DNA of 6,420 bases, from the NCBI GenBank assembly GCA_900754495.1, contig CAAEDC010000118.1, positions 1-6,420 on the forward strand. The letters run 5' to 3'. The position numbers and the translations under genes were made by a program. Positions 1-6,288 of the stretch are shown in pieces (the first letter of the stretch is position 1; every line of letters begins with the position of its first letter). This stretch comes from Eggerthellaceae bacterium (GTDB lineage Bacteria > Actinomycetota > Coriobacteriia > Coriobacteriales > Eggerthellaceae). The notes below the pieces were generated by a model. The model was not told where the DNA came from. It saw only the letters and a list, made by a program, of their open reading frames with translations, and did not search any database.

Positions 1-2
1 CC

Positions 3-84
3 ATCCGCGCCTCGCCTCTGCCCGCCCCTATCCGCGCCGCGCCCGCGCCGCGCGCCTGCCCGCCCCCCATCCGCGCCGCGCGCC
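3..84. repeat. C-rich degenerate tandem repeat upstream of metA
   Basis: The core ATCCGCGCC occurs three times, at 3-11, 30-38 and 69-77. The last two copies sit in a longer shared block: a C-rich CTGCCCGCCCC-type stretch, then the core, then GCGC (about 13-43 and 51-84). The copies differ by small insertions and substitutions, so this is an eroded tandem array rather than an exact repeat. The strand is almost purely C and G, so the complementary strand has several G runs. No convincing gene lies here: one plus frame is open, but it has no start or ribosome binding site of its own. It ends just before the metA promoter. Its role is unknown. Confidence 0.5.
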
Positions 85-119
85 AAAACGCCGCCCTTCT
101 CGCAGCGCGCCCCTCCTTT

Positions 120-128
120 TGCTATGAT
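120..128 (+). promoter_or_regulatory. Extended -10 promoter of metA
   Basis: TG, one base, then TATGAT (123-128) makes a good extended -10 element, with five of six matches to TATAAT. No good -35 hexamer lies 16-18 bases upstream, which is usual for extended -10 promoters. Transcription would start near 135, giving a leader of about 50 bases. The leader has one small hairpin (CCGGG at 148-152 with CCCGG at 158-162) and the metA ribosome binding site GAAGGA at 173-178. It is too short for a SAM riboswitch or T-box, so methionine control, if any, must act by another route. Confidence 0.55.
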
Positions 129-185
129 GGCGGACGGAAAACGCAAGCCGGGGCGAACCCGGAGAACAACGAGAAGGACGCGATC

Positions 186-1133
186 ATGCCCATCAAGATC
201 CCCGACGCCCTGCCCGCCACCGAGGTGCTGCGGAGCGAGAACATCTTCGTGATGACCGAGTACCGCGCCATGCATCAGGACATCCGTCCGCTGCATGTGC
301 TGCTGCTCAACCTCATGCCCACCAAGATCGCCACCGAGACGCAGATCATGCGCAAGCTGTCCAACACGCCGCTGCAGTTCGAGATCGACCTGCTGCAAAC
401 CGCCAGCCACACGGCGAAGAACGTCTCCGAACAGCATCTCGAGACGTTCTACACGACATTCGATGAGATCAAGGACCGCCACTACGACGGCATGATCATC
501 ACGGGCGCGCCGGTCGAGCTGCTCGACTTCGAGGACGTCGACTACTGGGACGAGCTCTGCCGCATCATGGACTGGGCCACCACCAACGTCCACTCCACGC
601 TTCACATCTGCTGGGGCGCGCAGGCGGGCATCTACCACCACTACGGCATCCCCAAATACGAGCTGCCGCAGAAGCTCTTCGGCGTGTTCGAGCACAAGCT
701 GGTCAAACCGTCCTCGCCGCTCGTCCGCGGGTTCTGCGACCGCTTCATGGCGCCCCACTCGCGCCACACCGAGGTGCACGCCGAGGACATCGAGAAGCAT
801 CCCGACCTGGAGCTCATCGCCACCTCGGACGAGGCGGGCGTCTACATCGCCAAGAGCACCGACAGCCGCAACTTCTTCGTGTTCGGCCACCCCGAGTACG
901 ACACCGACACGCTCATGGCGGAGTACAACCGCGACATCGCCAAGGGCATGGACATGCCGCTGCCGCGCCACTACTTCCCGAACGACGACTCGACCCAGGC
1001 GCCGTATAGCACCTGGCGCGCCGAAGCCCAGCTGCTCTACACCAACTGGCTGAACTACTACGTCTACCAGACGACCCCCTACGACCTCAATCGCGCGGGC
1101 ACGGAGGTCGTGGAAGGCAACGACGAGGACTAG
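186..1133 (+). CDS. metA: MetA-family homoserine O-acyltransferase, probably acetyl-CoA specific
   Basis: Cytoplasmic enzyme that transfers an acyl group from acyl-CoA to the hydroxyl of L-homoserine, the first committed step of methionine synthesis. At 315 residues it is close to the 309 of the E. coli enzyme and aligns along its whole length. The nucleophile Cys142 lies in HICWGAQAG. His235 and Glu237 of the catalytic set lie in FGHPEYD. Lys47 (NLMPTKI), Glu246, Arg249 and the ending [16 protein letters not shown] also match. Position 111 is Glu ([10 protein letters not shown]), where E. coli has Gly; Glu111 is reported to mark acetyl-CoA use in this family, so O-acetylhomoserine is the likelier product. 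The start is supported by GAAGGA seven bases upstream. It has its own promoter and terminator and is monocistronic unless the terminator leaks. Family assignment is near certain; donor specificity is inference. Confidence 0.97.
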   Translation: MPIKIPDALPATEVLRSENIFVMTEYRAMHQDIRPLHVLLLNLMPTKIATETQIMRKLSNTPLQFEIDLLQTASHTAKNVSEQHLETFYTTFDEIKDRHYDGMIITGAPVELLDFEDVDYWDELCRIMDWATTNVHSTLHICWGAQAGIYHHYGIPKYELPQKLFGVFEHKLVKPSSPLVRGFCDRFMAPHSRHTEVHAEDIEKHPDLELIATSDEAGVYIAKSTDSRNFFVFGHPEYDTDTLMAEYNRDIAKGMDMPLPRHYFPNDDSTQAPYSTWRAEAQLLYTNWLNYYVYQTTPYDLNRAGTEVVEGNDED

Positions 1134-1143
1134 AGCTCACGAT

Positions 1144-1171
1144 GGGGCGGGCGAAGGACCCCGTCCCTTTT
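1144..1171 (+). terminator. Intrinsic terminator after metA
   Basis: GGGGCGGG (1144-1151) pairs with CCCGTCCC (1160-1167): eight base pairs including one G-U, with an eight-base loop, followed at once by TTTT and then AT. It starts 10 bases after the metA stop codon. The start codon of the next plus-strand ORF is only 17 bases beyond the T run, so this hairpin could also act as an attenuator for that ORF. Confidence 0.75.
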
Positions 1172-1188
1172 ATCGTCGAGGCGCACCT

Positions 1189-1425
1189 ATGACCAACAGG
1201 CATTACACGTTGAAACCGACATACACGCCGGTGGAGCCATCGCGAAACGCAAGGTCATCCTCCTCGACCGAGGGATCCCGTGAGACTGCCGCACCTGGCT
1301 CGGCGGGCACCGCGACGACGGCGGATGCGAATGTGCGCGCCGAAAACGAAGACGACGACGGCTATGATCCCTACTCCGACCGCCGCGAGGAACGCCCGCT
1401 GTTCGAGCAGAACCCCTGGGACTAG
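1189..1425 (+). CDS. Small acidic, probably disordered protein of unknown function
   Basis: I do not recognise this 78-residue product. Residues 1-17 contain several aromatic residues and prolines. Residues 18-47 are a low-complexity Ser/Thr/Ala/Gly linker. Residues 51-57 are acidic (AENEDDD), and the tail is rich in charged and aromatic residues (YDPYSDRREERPLFEQNPWD). There is no signal peptide, membrane segment or cysteine, so it would be cytoplasmic and largely unstructured. It is supported as real by a GAGG seven bases before the ATG, by filling the gap between metA and the convergent HAD gene without overlapping either, and by a stop only 27 bases from the HAD stop. Against it, codon use is less strongly G/C-ending than in its neighbours, and the metA terminator leaves no room for a private promoter. 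Expression would need read-through or a promoter inside metA. GTG at 1231 is a later possible start. Confidence 0.5.
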   Translation: MTNRHYTLKPTYTPVEPSRNARSSSSTEGSRETAAPGSAGTATTADANVRAENEDDDGYDPYSDRREERPLFEQNPWD

Positions 1426-1452
1426 CAGCGCGTCCTTTGCCCGAGCCGTCGC

Positions 1453-2133
1453 CTACCGTCCAGCACGTTCCGCCACCGCCGAAAGGAACCTTTCGGCATC
1501 CAGATCCTCGAAACTGCGGATAGCCAGATCGGCTTCGGCGGACAGCTGGCCCCACGTGCCGGACAGATCGTGGTCATAGACGCCGACCGTGCCGTAGCCT
1601 GCCCGCGCAAGCGTGCGCACCGCATAGATCGCATCCTCGAAACCCCAGGTCAACGACGTCGACGTTCCCATGAGGTCGCGCGTGTGGTCGTACACCTTGG
1701 GGTTGCGCTTGTTGGAATGCACGTCCTCCACCGACACGACCGTCTCAAGGTACGGCGCGATTCCCGCGCAGGCCAAGCCCGCCTCCAGATACGGCTTGGG
1801 GCTCGACGAGGCCACGCTCATCACGACGCCGTGCCGGGCGAGCCCTTCGATGAACGCCAACGCGCCCGGGCGGGCGACGGCGCGGTTGCCGTAGAAGTCC
1901 AGCATGATCTCGTCCATCATGCCGACCACCTCGTCGCCCGATGCGCCGAGCCCGAAGCGGTCATGGAAGTACTGGGCGGACTCGGGGATGTTGAGGGTGC
2001 ACAGCGTCTGCCGGTCCTCGCTCGTCAGCTCGACACCGGCGCGGCGCCCCAGCTCGCCCTCGAGATCGCGCCACGCGTCCATCGAATCGATGAGCGTCCC
2101 ATCGCAATCGAAGATCACACCGATACGGTCCAT
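1453..2133 (-). CDS. HAD-superfamily phosphatase (beta-phosphoglucomutase-like subfamily)
   Basis: A 226-residue Mg2+-dependent haloacid dehalogenase-type hydrolase, probably a cytoplasmic phosphatase or phosphomutase acting on a small phosphorylated metabolite. All four motifs are visible: motif I FDCDGTLIDS, with nucleophile Asp9 and acid/base Asp11; motif II around Ser109 (VASSSPK); motif III Lys146 (NPKVYD); and motif IV GFEDA, with Glu166 and Asp167 as metal ligands. Residues of about 18-84 between motifs I and II form the helical C1 cap typical of subfamily IA. The chosen start has GGGAGGG seven bases upstream; an in-frame ATG at 2151 has no ribosome binding site. It lies 119 bases downstream of hom on the same strand, behind a strong hairpin, so linkage to that operon is uncertain. 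HAD substrates cannot be read from sequence; a role in aspartate-family metabolism is possible but unsupported. Confidence 0.88.
   Translation of the reverse strand: MDRIGVIFDCDGTLIDSMDAWRDLEGELGRRAGVELTSEDRQTLCTLNIPESAQYFHDRFGLGASGDEVVGMMDEIMLDFYGNRAVARPGALAFIEGLARHGVVMSVASSSPKPYLEAGLACAGIAPYLETVVSVEDVHSNKRNPKVYDHTRDLMGTSTSLTWGFEDAIYAVRTLARAGYGTVGVYDHDLSGTWGQLSAEADLAIRSFEDLDAERFLSAVAERAGR
1478..1497. repeat. Perfect 9-bp inverted repeat inside the 3' end of the HAD gene
   Basis: GCCGAAAGG (1478-1486), a two-base centre, then CCTTTCGGC (1489-1497). The arms are exactly complementary, so either strand's RNA could fold into a hairpin (eight pairs with a four-base loop in practice). It lies about 25 bases inside the HAD coding end and 53 bases past the stop of the convergent small ORF. 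Neither side has a T tract, so it is not a standard terminator. It may block or stabilise 3' ends of converging transcripts, or be a coincidence of the codons for DAERFLSA. Confidence 0.5.
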
Positions 2134-2140
2134 ATCGAAA

Positions 2141-2147
2141 CCCTCCC
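2141..2147 (-). promoter_or_regulatory. Ribosome binding site fixing the HAD gene start
   Basis: On the minus strand GGGAGGG lies seven bases before the ATG at 2133. An in-frame ATG at 2151 would add six residues, but it is preceded by pyrimidine-rich sequence from the hairpin arm with no Shine-Dalgarno match. The shorter form also starts directly at the first beta strand (MDRIGVIFDCDGT), as HAD proteins usually do. Confidence 0.75.
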
Positions 2148-2155
2148 ACATCGAA

Positions 2156-2191
2156 GGAGCCCGTCTCGCGCCATCGCCCGAGACAGGCTCC
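2156..2191 (-). terminator. Strong hairpin between hom and the HAD gene, terminator or attenuator
   Basis: Read on the minus strand, 2191-2179 pairs with 2168-2156 over 13 consecutive base pairs, including one G-U, with a ten-base loop. The arms begin GGAGCC and end GGCTCC. It is followed by CTTCGAT rather than a clear T run, so termination would be partial or need help. It begins about 60 bases after the hom stop and ends eight bases before the HAD ribosome binding site. On the plus strand the downstream sequence is C-rich, so it is not a plus-strand terminator. Confidence 0.55.
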
Positions 2192-2252
2192 CCACTCCCC
2201 TACGGTCATCGAATACCGGAAAGACCCATGCCAACAGCAGACCGGCAGCACC

Positions 2253-3539
2253 CTAGCGATCCTCGACGCGGATGACGTTGGGCTCGTCGCGCAGGACGTC
2301 ATCGAGATCGGCGATGTCGGCCAGCACCTCGCGGATGTCCTTCTCGCAGGCCGTATGCGTCACGTAGACGATGTACACCTCGTCGCTGTTGCGCACGCCG
2401 CGCTGCACCACCGAGTGCACGCTGACGTTGTGCTGCGCGAACACGGTCGCCATCGCGGCGAGCACGCCCGCGCGGTCGGCGACGGTGAAGCGGATGTAGT
2501 ACTTGGTGCGCAGGTTCTCCATCGGGATGATGGGCAACCCGTCGGTACACGTGCATCCGACGATGGGGCCGCATCCCAGCTCGACGTGGCGCGCCACCTC
2601 CAGCACGTCGCCCATCACCGCGCTGGCGGTGGGGCCGCTGCCTGCGCCCTGGCCGAAGAACATCGTCTCGCCCACCGCGTCGCCCGTCACGTAGATCGCG
2701 TTGAACGCGCCGCCCACCGCGGCGAGCTGATGCGTGGCGGGGATCATCGTGGGGTGCACGCGCACGTCGACGCCTTCCTCGGTGCGATGCGCGATGGCGA
2801 GCAGCTTGACGCAGTACCCCATGTCGTGGGCCGCGTCCAGGTCGGTCGTGGTGATGCGGCGGATGCCCTCGGCATGCACGTCGTCCAACGTCACGCGCGA
2901 GTTGAACGCGATCGACGCGAGGATGGCGATCTTCGCCGCCGCGTCCAAGCCGTCGACGTCAGCGGAGGGATCGGCCTCGGCATAGCCCTTCTCCTGCGCC
3001 TCGGCCAGCGCTTCCTCGTAGCTGATGCCCTCGTTGACCATCTGCGTGAGCATGTAGTTGGTGGTGCCGTTGACGATGCCCATGACCGAGTCGATGCGGT
3101 TGGCGATGAGCGAGTGCTTCATCGGACCGATGATGGGGATGCCGCCGCCGACGCTCGCCTCGAAGGCGATCTCGCAGCCCATCTCGCCCGCAAGCCCCAT
3201 GATCTCCTCGCCGTACGTCGCCATGAGCGCCTTGTTCGCCGTCACCACGTGCTTGCCGGCGCGCAGGGCATCGCACACCACGTCATGCGCGACGGTGGTG
3301 CCGCCGATGAGCTCGATGACGATGTCGATGGACGGATCGTCGACGATATCGCGATAATCGGGCGTGTAGACGTCGGAGAGCCCGTACGCCTCCGCCTGCA
3401 CGGGGCGGCGCGAGCACACGCGCGCCAGCTCGACATCCACGCCGAAGTGGCGCTTGAAGTCATCCCGATGGTTCTTGAGCACCTCCAGGCATCCGCACCC
3501 GACGGTGCCCGTGCCCACCAATCCGATCTTGACGGTCAT
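2253..3539 (-). CDS. hom: Homoserine dehydrogenase with C-terminal ACT domain
   Basis: Reduces L-aspartate 4-semialdehyde to L-homoserine with NAD(P)H, the branch point feeding methionine and threonine; cytoplasmic. The 428-residue product has the usual three-part layout. The Rossmann nucleotide-binding domain starts with GLVGTGTVG (glycines 9, 11, 14). The catalytic/dimerisation domain carries TANKALMA (Lys103), GIVNGTTNYML and DPSADVDGLDAAAKIAIL, in which Asp199 and Lys203 have the spacing of the catalytic pair of the yeast enzyme. A C-terminal ACT domain (about 347-426, beginning YYIRFTVADRAGVLA) is the usual threonine-feedback module, so allosteric inhibition by threonine is expected. The start has AAGGTG a few bases upstream. 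A GTG at 3593 would add 18 residues in frame, but GGAGG is only two bases before it. It is 66 bases downstream of lysA with no terminator between, so probably co-transcribed. Confidence 0.96.
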   Translation of the reverse strand: MTVKIGLVGTGTVGCGCLEVLKNHRDDFKRHFGVDVELARVCSRRPVQAEAYGLSDVYTPDYRDIVDDPSIDIVIELIGGTTVAHDVVCDALRAGKHVVTANKALMATYGEEIMGLAGEMGCEIAFEASVGGGIPIIGPMKHSLIANRIDSVMGIVNGTTNYMLTQMVNEGISYEEALAEAQEKGYAEADPSADVDGLDAAAKIAILASIAFNSRVTLDDVHAEGIRRITTTDLDAAHDMGYCVKLLAIAHRTEEGVDVRVHPTMIPATHQLAAVGGAFNAIYVTGDAVGETMFFGQGAGSGPTASAVMGDVLEVARHVELGCGPIVGCTCTDGLPIIPMENLRTKYYIRFTVADRAGVLAAMATVFAQHNVSVHSVVQRGVRNSDEVYIVYVTHTACEKDIREVLADIADLDDVLRDEPNVIRVEDR

Positions 3540-3544
3540 GTGAT

Positions 3545-3550
3545 CACCTT
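3545..3550 (-). promoter_or_regulatory. Ribosome binding site fixing the hom start
   Basis: On the minus strand AAGGTG lies five bases before ATG 3539, and the protein then begins MTVKIGLVGTG, the normal position relative to the Rossmann fold. The upstream in-frame GTG (3593) and ATG (3554) would give a lysA-proximal extension of 18 or 5 residues. The frame there has ordinary codon use, so an extended form cannot be fully excluded. Confidence 0.65.
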
Positions 3551-3573
3551 TCATCTCCGCAACCGAGCGCAGG

Positions 3574-3600
3574 GCCTCCGAGACGGGAGGCACGTCCTCC
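3574..3600 (-). promoter_or_regulatory. Competing hairpins in the lysA-hom spacer
   Basis: On the minus-strand transcript, three segments follow the lysA stop: GGAGG (3600-3596), GCCTCC (3591-3586) and GGAGGC (3579-3574). The middle one can pair with either the first (five pairs) or the last (six pairs), so two mutually exclusive hairpins are possible. The first segment looks like a Shine-Dalgarno sequence, lying beside the GTG at 3593. No T run follows, so this is not a terminator. It could affect translation coupling, RNA processing or the relative levels of lysA and hom, but the short arms may be chance in GC-rich DNA. Confidence 0.35.
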
Positions 3601-3605
3601 AGGTG

Positions 3606-4961
3606 CTAGATATCCCTCGCCATCAGGTCCGCGTACGTTTCGCGACGCGTGGTAACGCGAGCCTGGCCGTCCTTGACGAACACGATCGCAGGGCGCGGCT
3701 GGCCGTTGTAGTTGCTCGACATCGAATGGCAGTACGCGCCCGTGCCGAACACGGCGACGATATCGCCCAGGTCGGGATGCTGCAGCGGCATGTCGATGAC
3801 GACGGCGTCGCCGCTTTCGCAATGCTTGCCGCACAACGTGACGATCTCGGTGCGCGGCTGCCCCGCCTTGTTGGCGATGGTCGGCTCGTATTCAGCATGA
3901 TAAAGCGCGGTGCGGATGTTGTCGGACATGCCTCCGTCCACCGCGACGTACTTGCGGATGTTCGGCAGCGTCTTGAGGATGCCCACCGTGTACAGCGTGA
4001 TGCCCGCGTTGGCGACCAGGCTGCGGCCCGGCTCCACCAGGATGCGCGGCAGCGGCACGTCGAACTGCGCGCAATAGTCCTTGACGGCGTTCACCGTGCA
4101 CTCGGCGAAATCCTCGATGCTGGAGGGCTTCTCATCGACGGTGTAGGCGATGCCCAAGCCGCCGCCCAAATCCAGCTCCTCGATGACCAGTCCGTATTCA
4201 TCGCGGATGCGCGCCATGAACTCAACCATCACAGCGACCGCCTCGCGGAACGAGTGCAGCGCGAAGATCTGCGAGCCGATATGGCAGTGCAGGCCGACCA
4301 GCTTCACATGGGGAGCCGCCAACACATCCTTGATGCAGCGGAACGCGAAATCGTCGAGCATCGTGAACCCGAACTTGGAATCCTCGCAGCCCGTGCGGAT
4401 GTACTCGTGGGTGTCGGCCTCCACGCCCGGCGTGATGCGCAAGTAGATGGGCTGCTCAACGCCCAGCTCACCGGCGATCTGCGACACACGCGCCAACTCG
4501 ATGCGGCTGTCCACCACGATGCGGTGCACGCCCGCCTCGATCGCCTCGCGCAGCTCGGTCGGCGTCTTGTTGTTGCCGTGGACGAACACGCGGTCCATGG
4601 GGAATCCCGCCGCCTGCGCGCACGCCAGCTCGCCGCCGCCCGACACGTCCAGGCACAGGCCCTCGTCGTCGACGATGCGCATCATCTCCTTGTTCTGGAA
4701 CGCTTTGCTGGCGTAGAGCACGTCGGAGTTCTCATAGCGGCTGCGGAACGCCTCGCGGTACTCCTCCATGCGCCCGCGCATGTCGGCCTCGTCCATCACG
4801 TAGAGCGCCGTGCCCAGCTCGTGCGCAAGCTCCACCATGTCGACGCCGCCCACGAACAGGTGGTCGTCGCGGACCTCGGCGGTGCGCGGGAGCACGGCGC
4901 CAAGCTCCATGGTGGTGCGGTTGTCGGGTTGCTTGGTCAGGTCGGAGGCGGGCAGCGACAT
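3606..4961 (-). CDS. lysA: Diaminopimelate decarboxylase
   Basis: PLP-dependent enzyme that decarboxylates meso-2,6-diaminopimelate to L-lysine and CO2, the last step of lysine synthesis; cytoplasmic, normally a dimer. At 451 residues it is slightly long for the family through an N-terminal extension of about 30 residues. A fold-type III PLP barrel follows, with the Schiff-base lysine Lys86 (LYASKAF), His227 (HCHIGSQ), the phosphate-binding glycine stretch LDLGGGLG (263-270) and EPGRSLVANAG (310-320). The C-terminal beta domain carries CESGD (Cys381-Glu382), which reaches the partner subunit's active site, and GAYCHSMSSNYNG (Tyr410). CESGD and the HIGSQ context favour this enzyme over ornithine or arginine decarboxylases. 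The start has AAAGGAA five bases upstream. A candidate extended -10 and an inverted repeat precede it, and hom follows in the same direction, giving a lysine plus homoserine operon. Confidence 0.97.
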   Translation of the reverse strand: MSLPASDLTKQPDNRTTMELGAVLPRTAEVRDDHLFVGGVDMVELAHELGTALYVMDEADMRGRMEEYREAFRSRYENSDVLYASKAFQNKEMMRIVDDEGLCLDVSGGGELACAQAAGFPMDRVFVHGNNKTPTELREAIEAGVHRIVVDSRIELARVSQIAGELGVEQPIYLRITPGVEADTHEYIRTGCEDSKFGFTMLDDFAFRCIKDVLAAPHVKLVGLHCHIGSQIFALHSFREAVAVMVEFMARIRDEYGLVIEELDLGGGLGIAYTVDEKPSSIEDFAECTVNAVKDYCAQFDVPLPRILVEPGRSLVANAGITLYTVGILKTLPNIRKYVAVDGGMSDNIRTALYHAEYEPTIANKAGQPRTEIVTLCGKHCESGDAVVIDMPLQHPDLGDIVAVFGTGAYCHSMSSNYNGQPRPAIVFVKDGQARVTTRRETYADLMARDI

Positions 4962-4966
4962 GCGGG

Positions 4967-4973
4967 TTCCTTT
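4967..4973 (-). promoter_or_regulatory. Ribosome binding site fixing the lysA start
   Basis: AAAGGAA on the minus strand lies five bases before ATG 4961. An in-frame GTG at 4976 overlaps this site and would put the Shine-Dalgarno sequence inside the coding region, so it is rejected as the start. Confidence 0.75.
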
Positions 4974-4993
4974 CACTGGTCGAATGTCCGATC

Positions 4994-5002
4994 AGTCTAC
5001 CA
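4994..5002 (-). promoter_or_regulatory. Candidate extended -10 promoter of lysA
   Basis: On the minus strand TG, one base, then TAGACT (4999-4994) resembles the extended -10 seen before metA. Transcription would begin near 4987, giving a leader of about 26 bases. The expected -35 position reads ATCGTC, a poor match, so the promoter looks weak without help. An inverted repeat sits just upstream, where an activator would bind. The gene upstream on this strand ends 76 bases before this element with no obvious terminator, so read-through into lysA is also possible. Confidence 0.4.
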
Positions 5003-5021
5003 TCGCGCCGGCAAGCGACGA

Positions 5022-5035
5022 TTACCCGCAGGTAA
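5022..5035. promoter_or_regulatory. Inverted repeat TTACC-N4-GGTAA upstream of lysA
   Basis: TTACC (5022-5026), four bases, GGTAA (5031-5035) is a perfect short dyad in an AT-rich pocket between two GC-rich genes. Its centre is about 41.5 bases upstream of the predicted lysA transcription start, the classic position for an activator that touches the -35 region. The -35 itself is poor, which fits. The same sequence could instead form a tiny hairpin. No regulator gene is in the window to pair with it. Confidence 0.3.
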
Positions 5036-5077
5036 AATGATGCAATTCACACAGGAGCGAGCCTTTCCGGCGGCGCC

Positions 5078-6217
5078 TCACCCGCGCGTGAACGCCCGTT
5101 TTGCGGCGATGGCGGCAAGCGCCTTCATCTGATCGATGATCACCTCGCGCGCCTCCGGCCGCGTGTTGCGCGCCGCGTCCGCCAGGACGCCGATCGCCTT
5201 CGGGCCGCCCATCAGCACATCGAAGGCGTCCTTGGCGCCCGACGCCCGCAGCGCCTCGAACAACGCGCCGACCGCGCGCCGGCGCTCGAGCGGGTCCATC
5301 CCCGCGATCCACTCGTTGAGCACCTCCGCCGTGAAACGCGCCGACGGCGCAAGGCCGTCCGCCTCCACCACCGCGCCGTCCTCGACCTCCCAGCGGAAGG
5401 GGCTGTGCTGGCTGATGCCGTGCCCCGAGCTTTTGACCACGCGGTACCCCGCATCCGACTCCATCAGCAAGCCCACCAGCGATTCCTGCGGAACGGTCTT
5501 GCGCACCAGGGGGCGCACGCGATCCAGCTCGCCTTCCGCGAGGACTCCCTCCGGAAAACCCGGGCCGTCATGATCGTACACCGCGGCGATCCGCACCGCC
5601 GTCCGCGGGGACGCCTTCGCCGCCGCGTACACGGCGAGGTTGCCGCCTTTGGAATGCCCTCCAAGCACGAGCGGCTTGCTGACGCATTCGGCGACCTGGT
5701 CGACGTAGCAGCGCGCCGACTCCTGCGCGGGGACGGGCGCCGCGTACGCCATGTTGAAATCTTCCTTCCACCCCACCCAGGTGCGATCGGTGCCGCGGAA
5801 GGCGAGGTAGGTGAACAGTCCGGGGCAGGTGAACGCCACCGCGGCGAACTGGGTCTGCTCCGCCTCGTCGTACACGCTGGCGTAATCATGGATGACGATG
5901 TCGCGGAACCGCGGGCTGGCGGCCACCGTCAGCAGCAGCTCCTTCACCTTCTCGGGAACGAGGCCCGTGAACATGTCGTGGTAGCGCTCGGCGCGCAGCA
6001 GATCCGTGAAACGGCTCCCGCGCACCTCCGCCCCCGAGAAGCGTTGCACGGCCCTCCGCATGCGCACCGCCCAGCGCCCGTCCTTCTGATGGAGCGGCAC
6101 CAGTCCCGCCATGCGTACCATGGCCAGCTGCGAGAACACGAGCGAGTCGACCTCGCACAGGGGCTTCTCGCGGAAGGTGGCGAACTCCGTCGCCGCATAG
6201 TCCATGATGTCCGCCAT
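5078..6217 (-). CDS. DUF2974 (Mbeg1-like) alpha/beta hydrolase, putative lipase or esterase
   Basis: A 379-residue protein that I place in the DUF2974/Mbeg1-like group of alpha/beta hydrolases by its motifs. The N-terminal part includes CEVDSLVFSQLAMVRMAG (21-38). Residues around 123-160 hold strand-like segments with YLAFRGTD and VGWKEDFNM. The nucleophile elbow is GGHSKGGNLAVYAA with Ser189. YDHDGPGF (214-221) offers Asp217 and GISQHSPFRWEV (267-278) offers His271 as likely partners in the Ser-Asp-His set. The C-terminal 80 residues are helical and charged. There is no signal peptide or membrane span, so it is probably cytoplasmic or peripheral. GAGGAGG eight bases upstream supports this ATG. 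The substrate is unknown; lipase, esterase or acyl-transfer activity is inferred only from the fold. It has no evident link to amino-acid synthesis, although it is co-directional with lysA. Confidence 0.85.
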   Translation of the reverse strand: MADIMDYAATEFATFREKPLCEVDSLVFSQLAMVRMAGLVPLHQKDGRWAVRMRRAVQRFSGAEVRGSRFTDLLRAERYHDMFTGLVPEKVKELLLTVAASPRFRDIVIHDYASVYDEAEQTQFAAVAFTCPGLFTYLAFRGTDRTWVGWKEDFNMAYAAPVPAQESARCYVDQVAECVSKPLVLGGHSKGGNLAVYAAAKASPRTAVRIAAVYDHDGPGFPEGVLAEGELDRVRPLVRKTVPQESLVGLLMESDAGYRVVKSSGHGISQHSPFRWEVEDGAVVEADGLAPSARFTAEVLNEWIAGMDPLERRRAVGALFEALRASGAKDAFDVLMGGPKAIGVLADAARNTRPEAREVIIDQMKALAAIAAKRAFTRG

Positions 6218-6288
6218 GCCGTTCGCCTCCTCGCCCGCGCGCCACCCGATGCGTCATGATGTCGGAATTGTGACGAATCAAGCATACC

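Noticed and set aside
135..185. SAM riboswitch or T-box in the metA leader
   Set aside because: The leader is only about 50 bases, with one five-pair hairpin and none of the conserved sequence of either class.
5033..5038. TAAAAT as a plus-strand -10 element
   Set aside because: No -35 lies at a suitable distance, there is no TG extension, and there is no plausible plus-strand gene downstream, only antisense frames.
5078..5095. Terminator spanning the stop codon of the DUF2974 gene
   Set aside because: The possible stem has only three plus four pairs around an internal loop, and no T run follows.
2355..5132. A 925-codon open frame on the plus strand opposite hom and lysA
   Set aside because: It is fully antisense to two well-identified enzymes. 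Its translation is rich in His, Ala, Arg and Asp with no recognisable domain, as expected when high-GC codon bias removes stops from an antisense frame.
5405..6259. A 284-codon plus-strand frame opposite the DUF2974 gene, and a 228-codon frame (1570-2256) opposite the HAD gene
   Set aside because: Both are antisense shadows with Arg/His/Ala-biased translations and no motifs. The minus-strand genes have clear catalytic motifs and ribosome binding sites.
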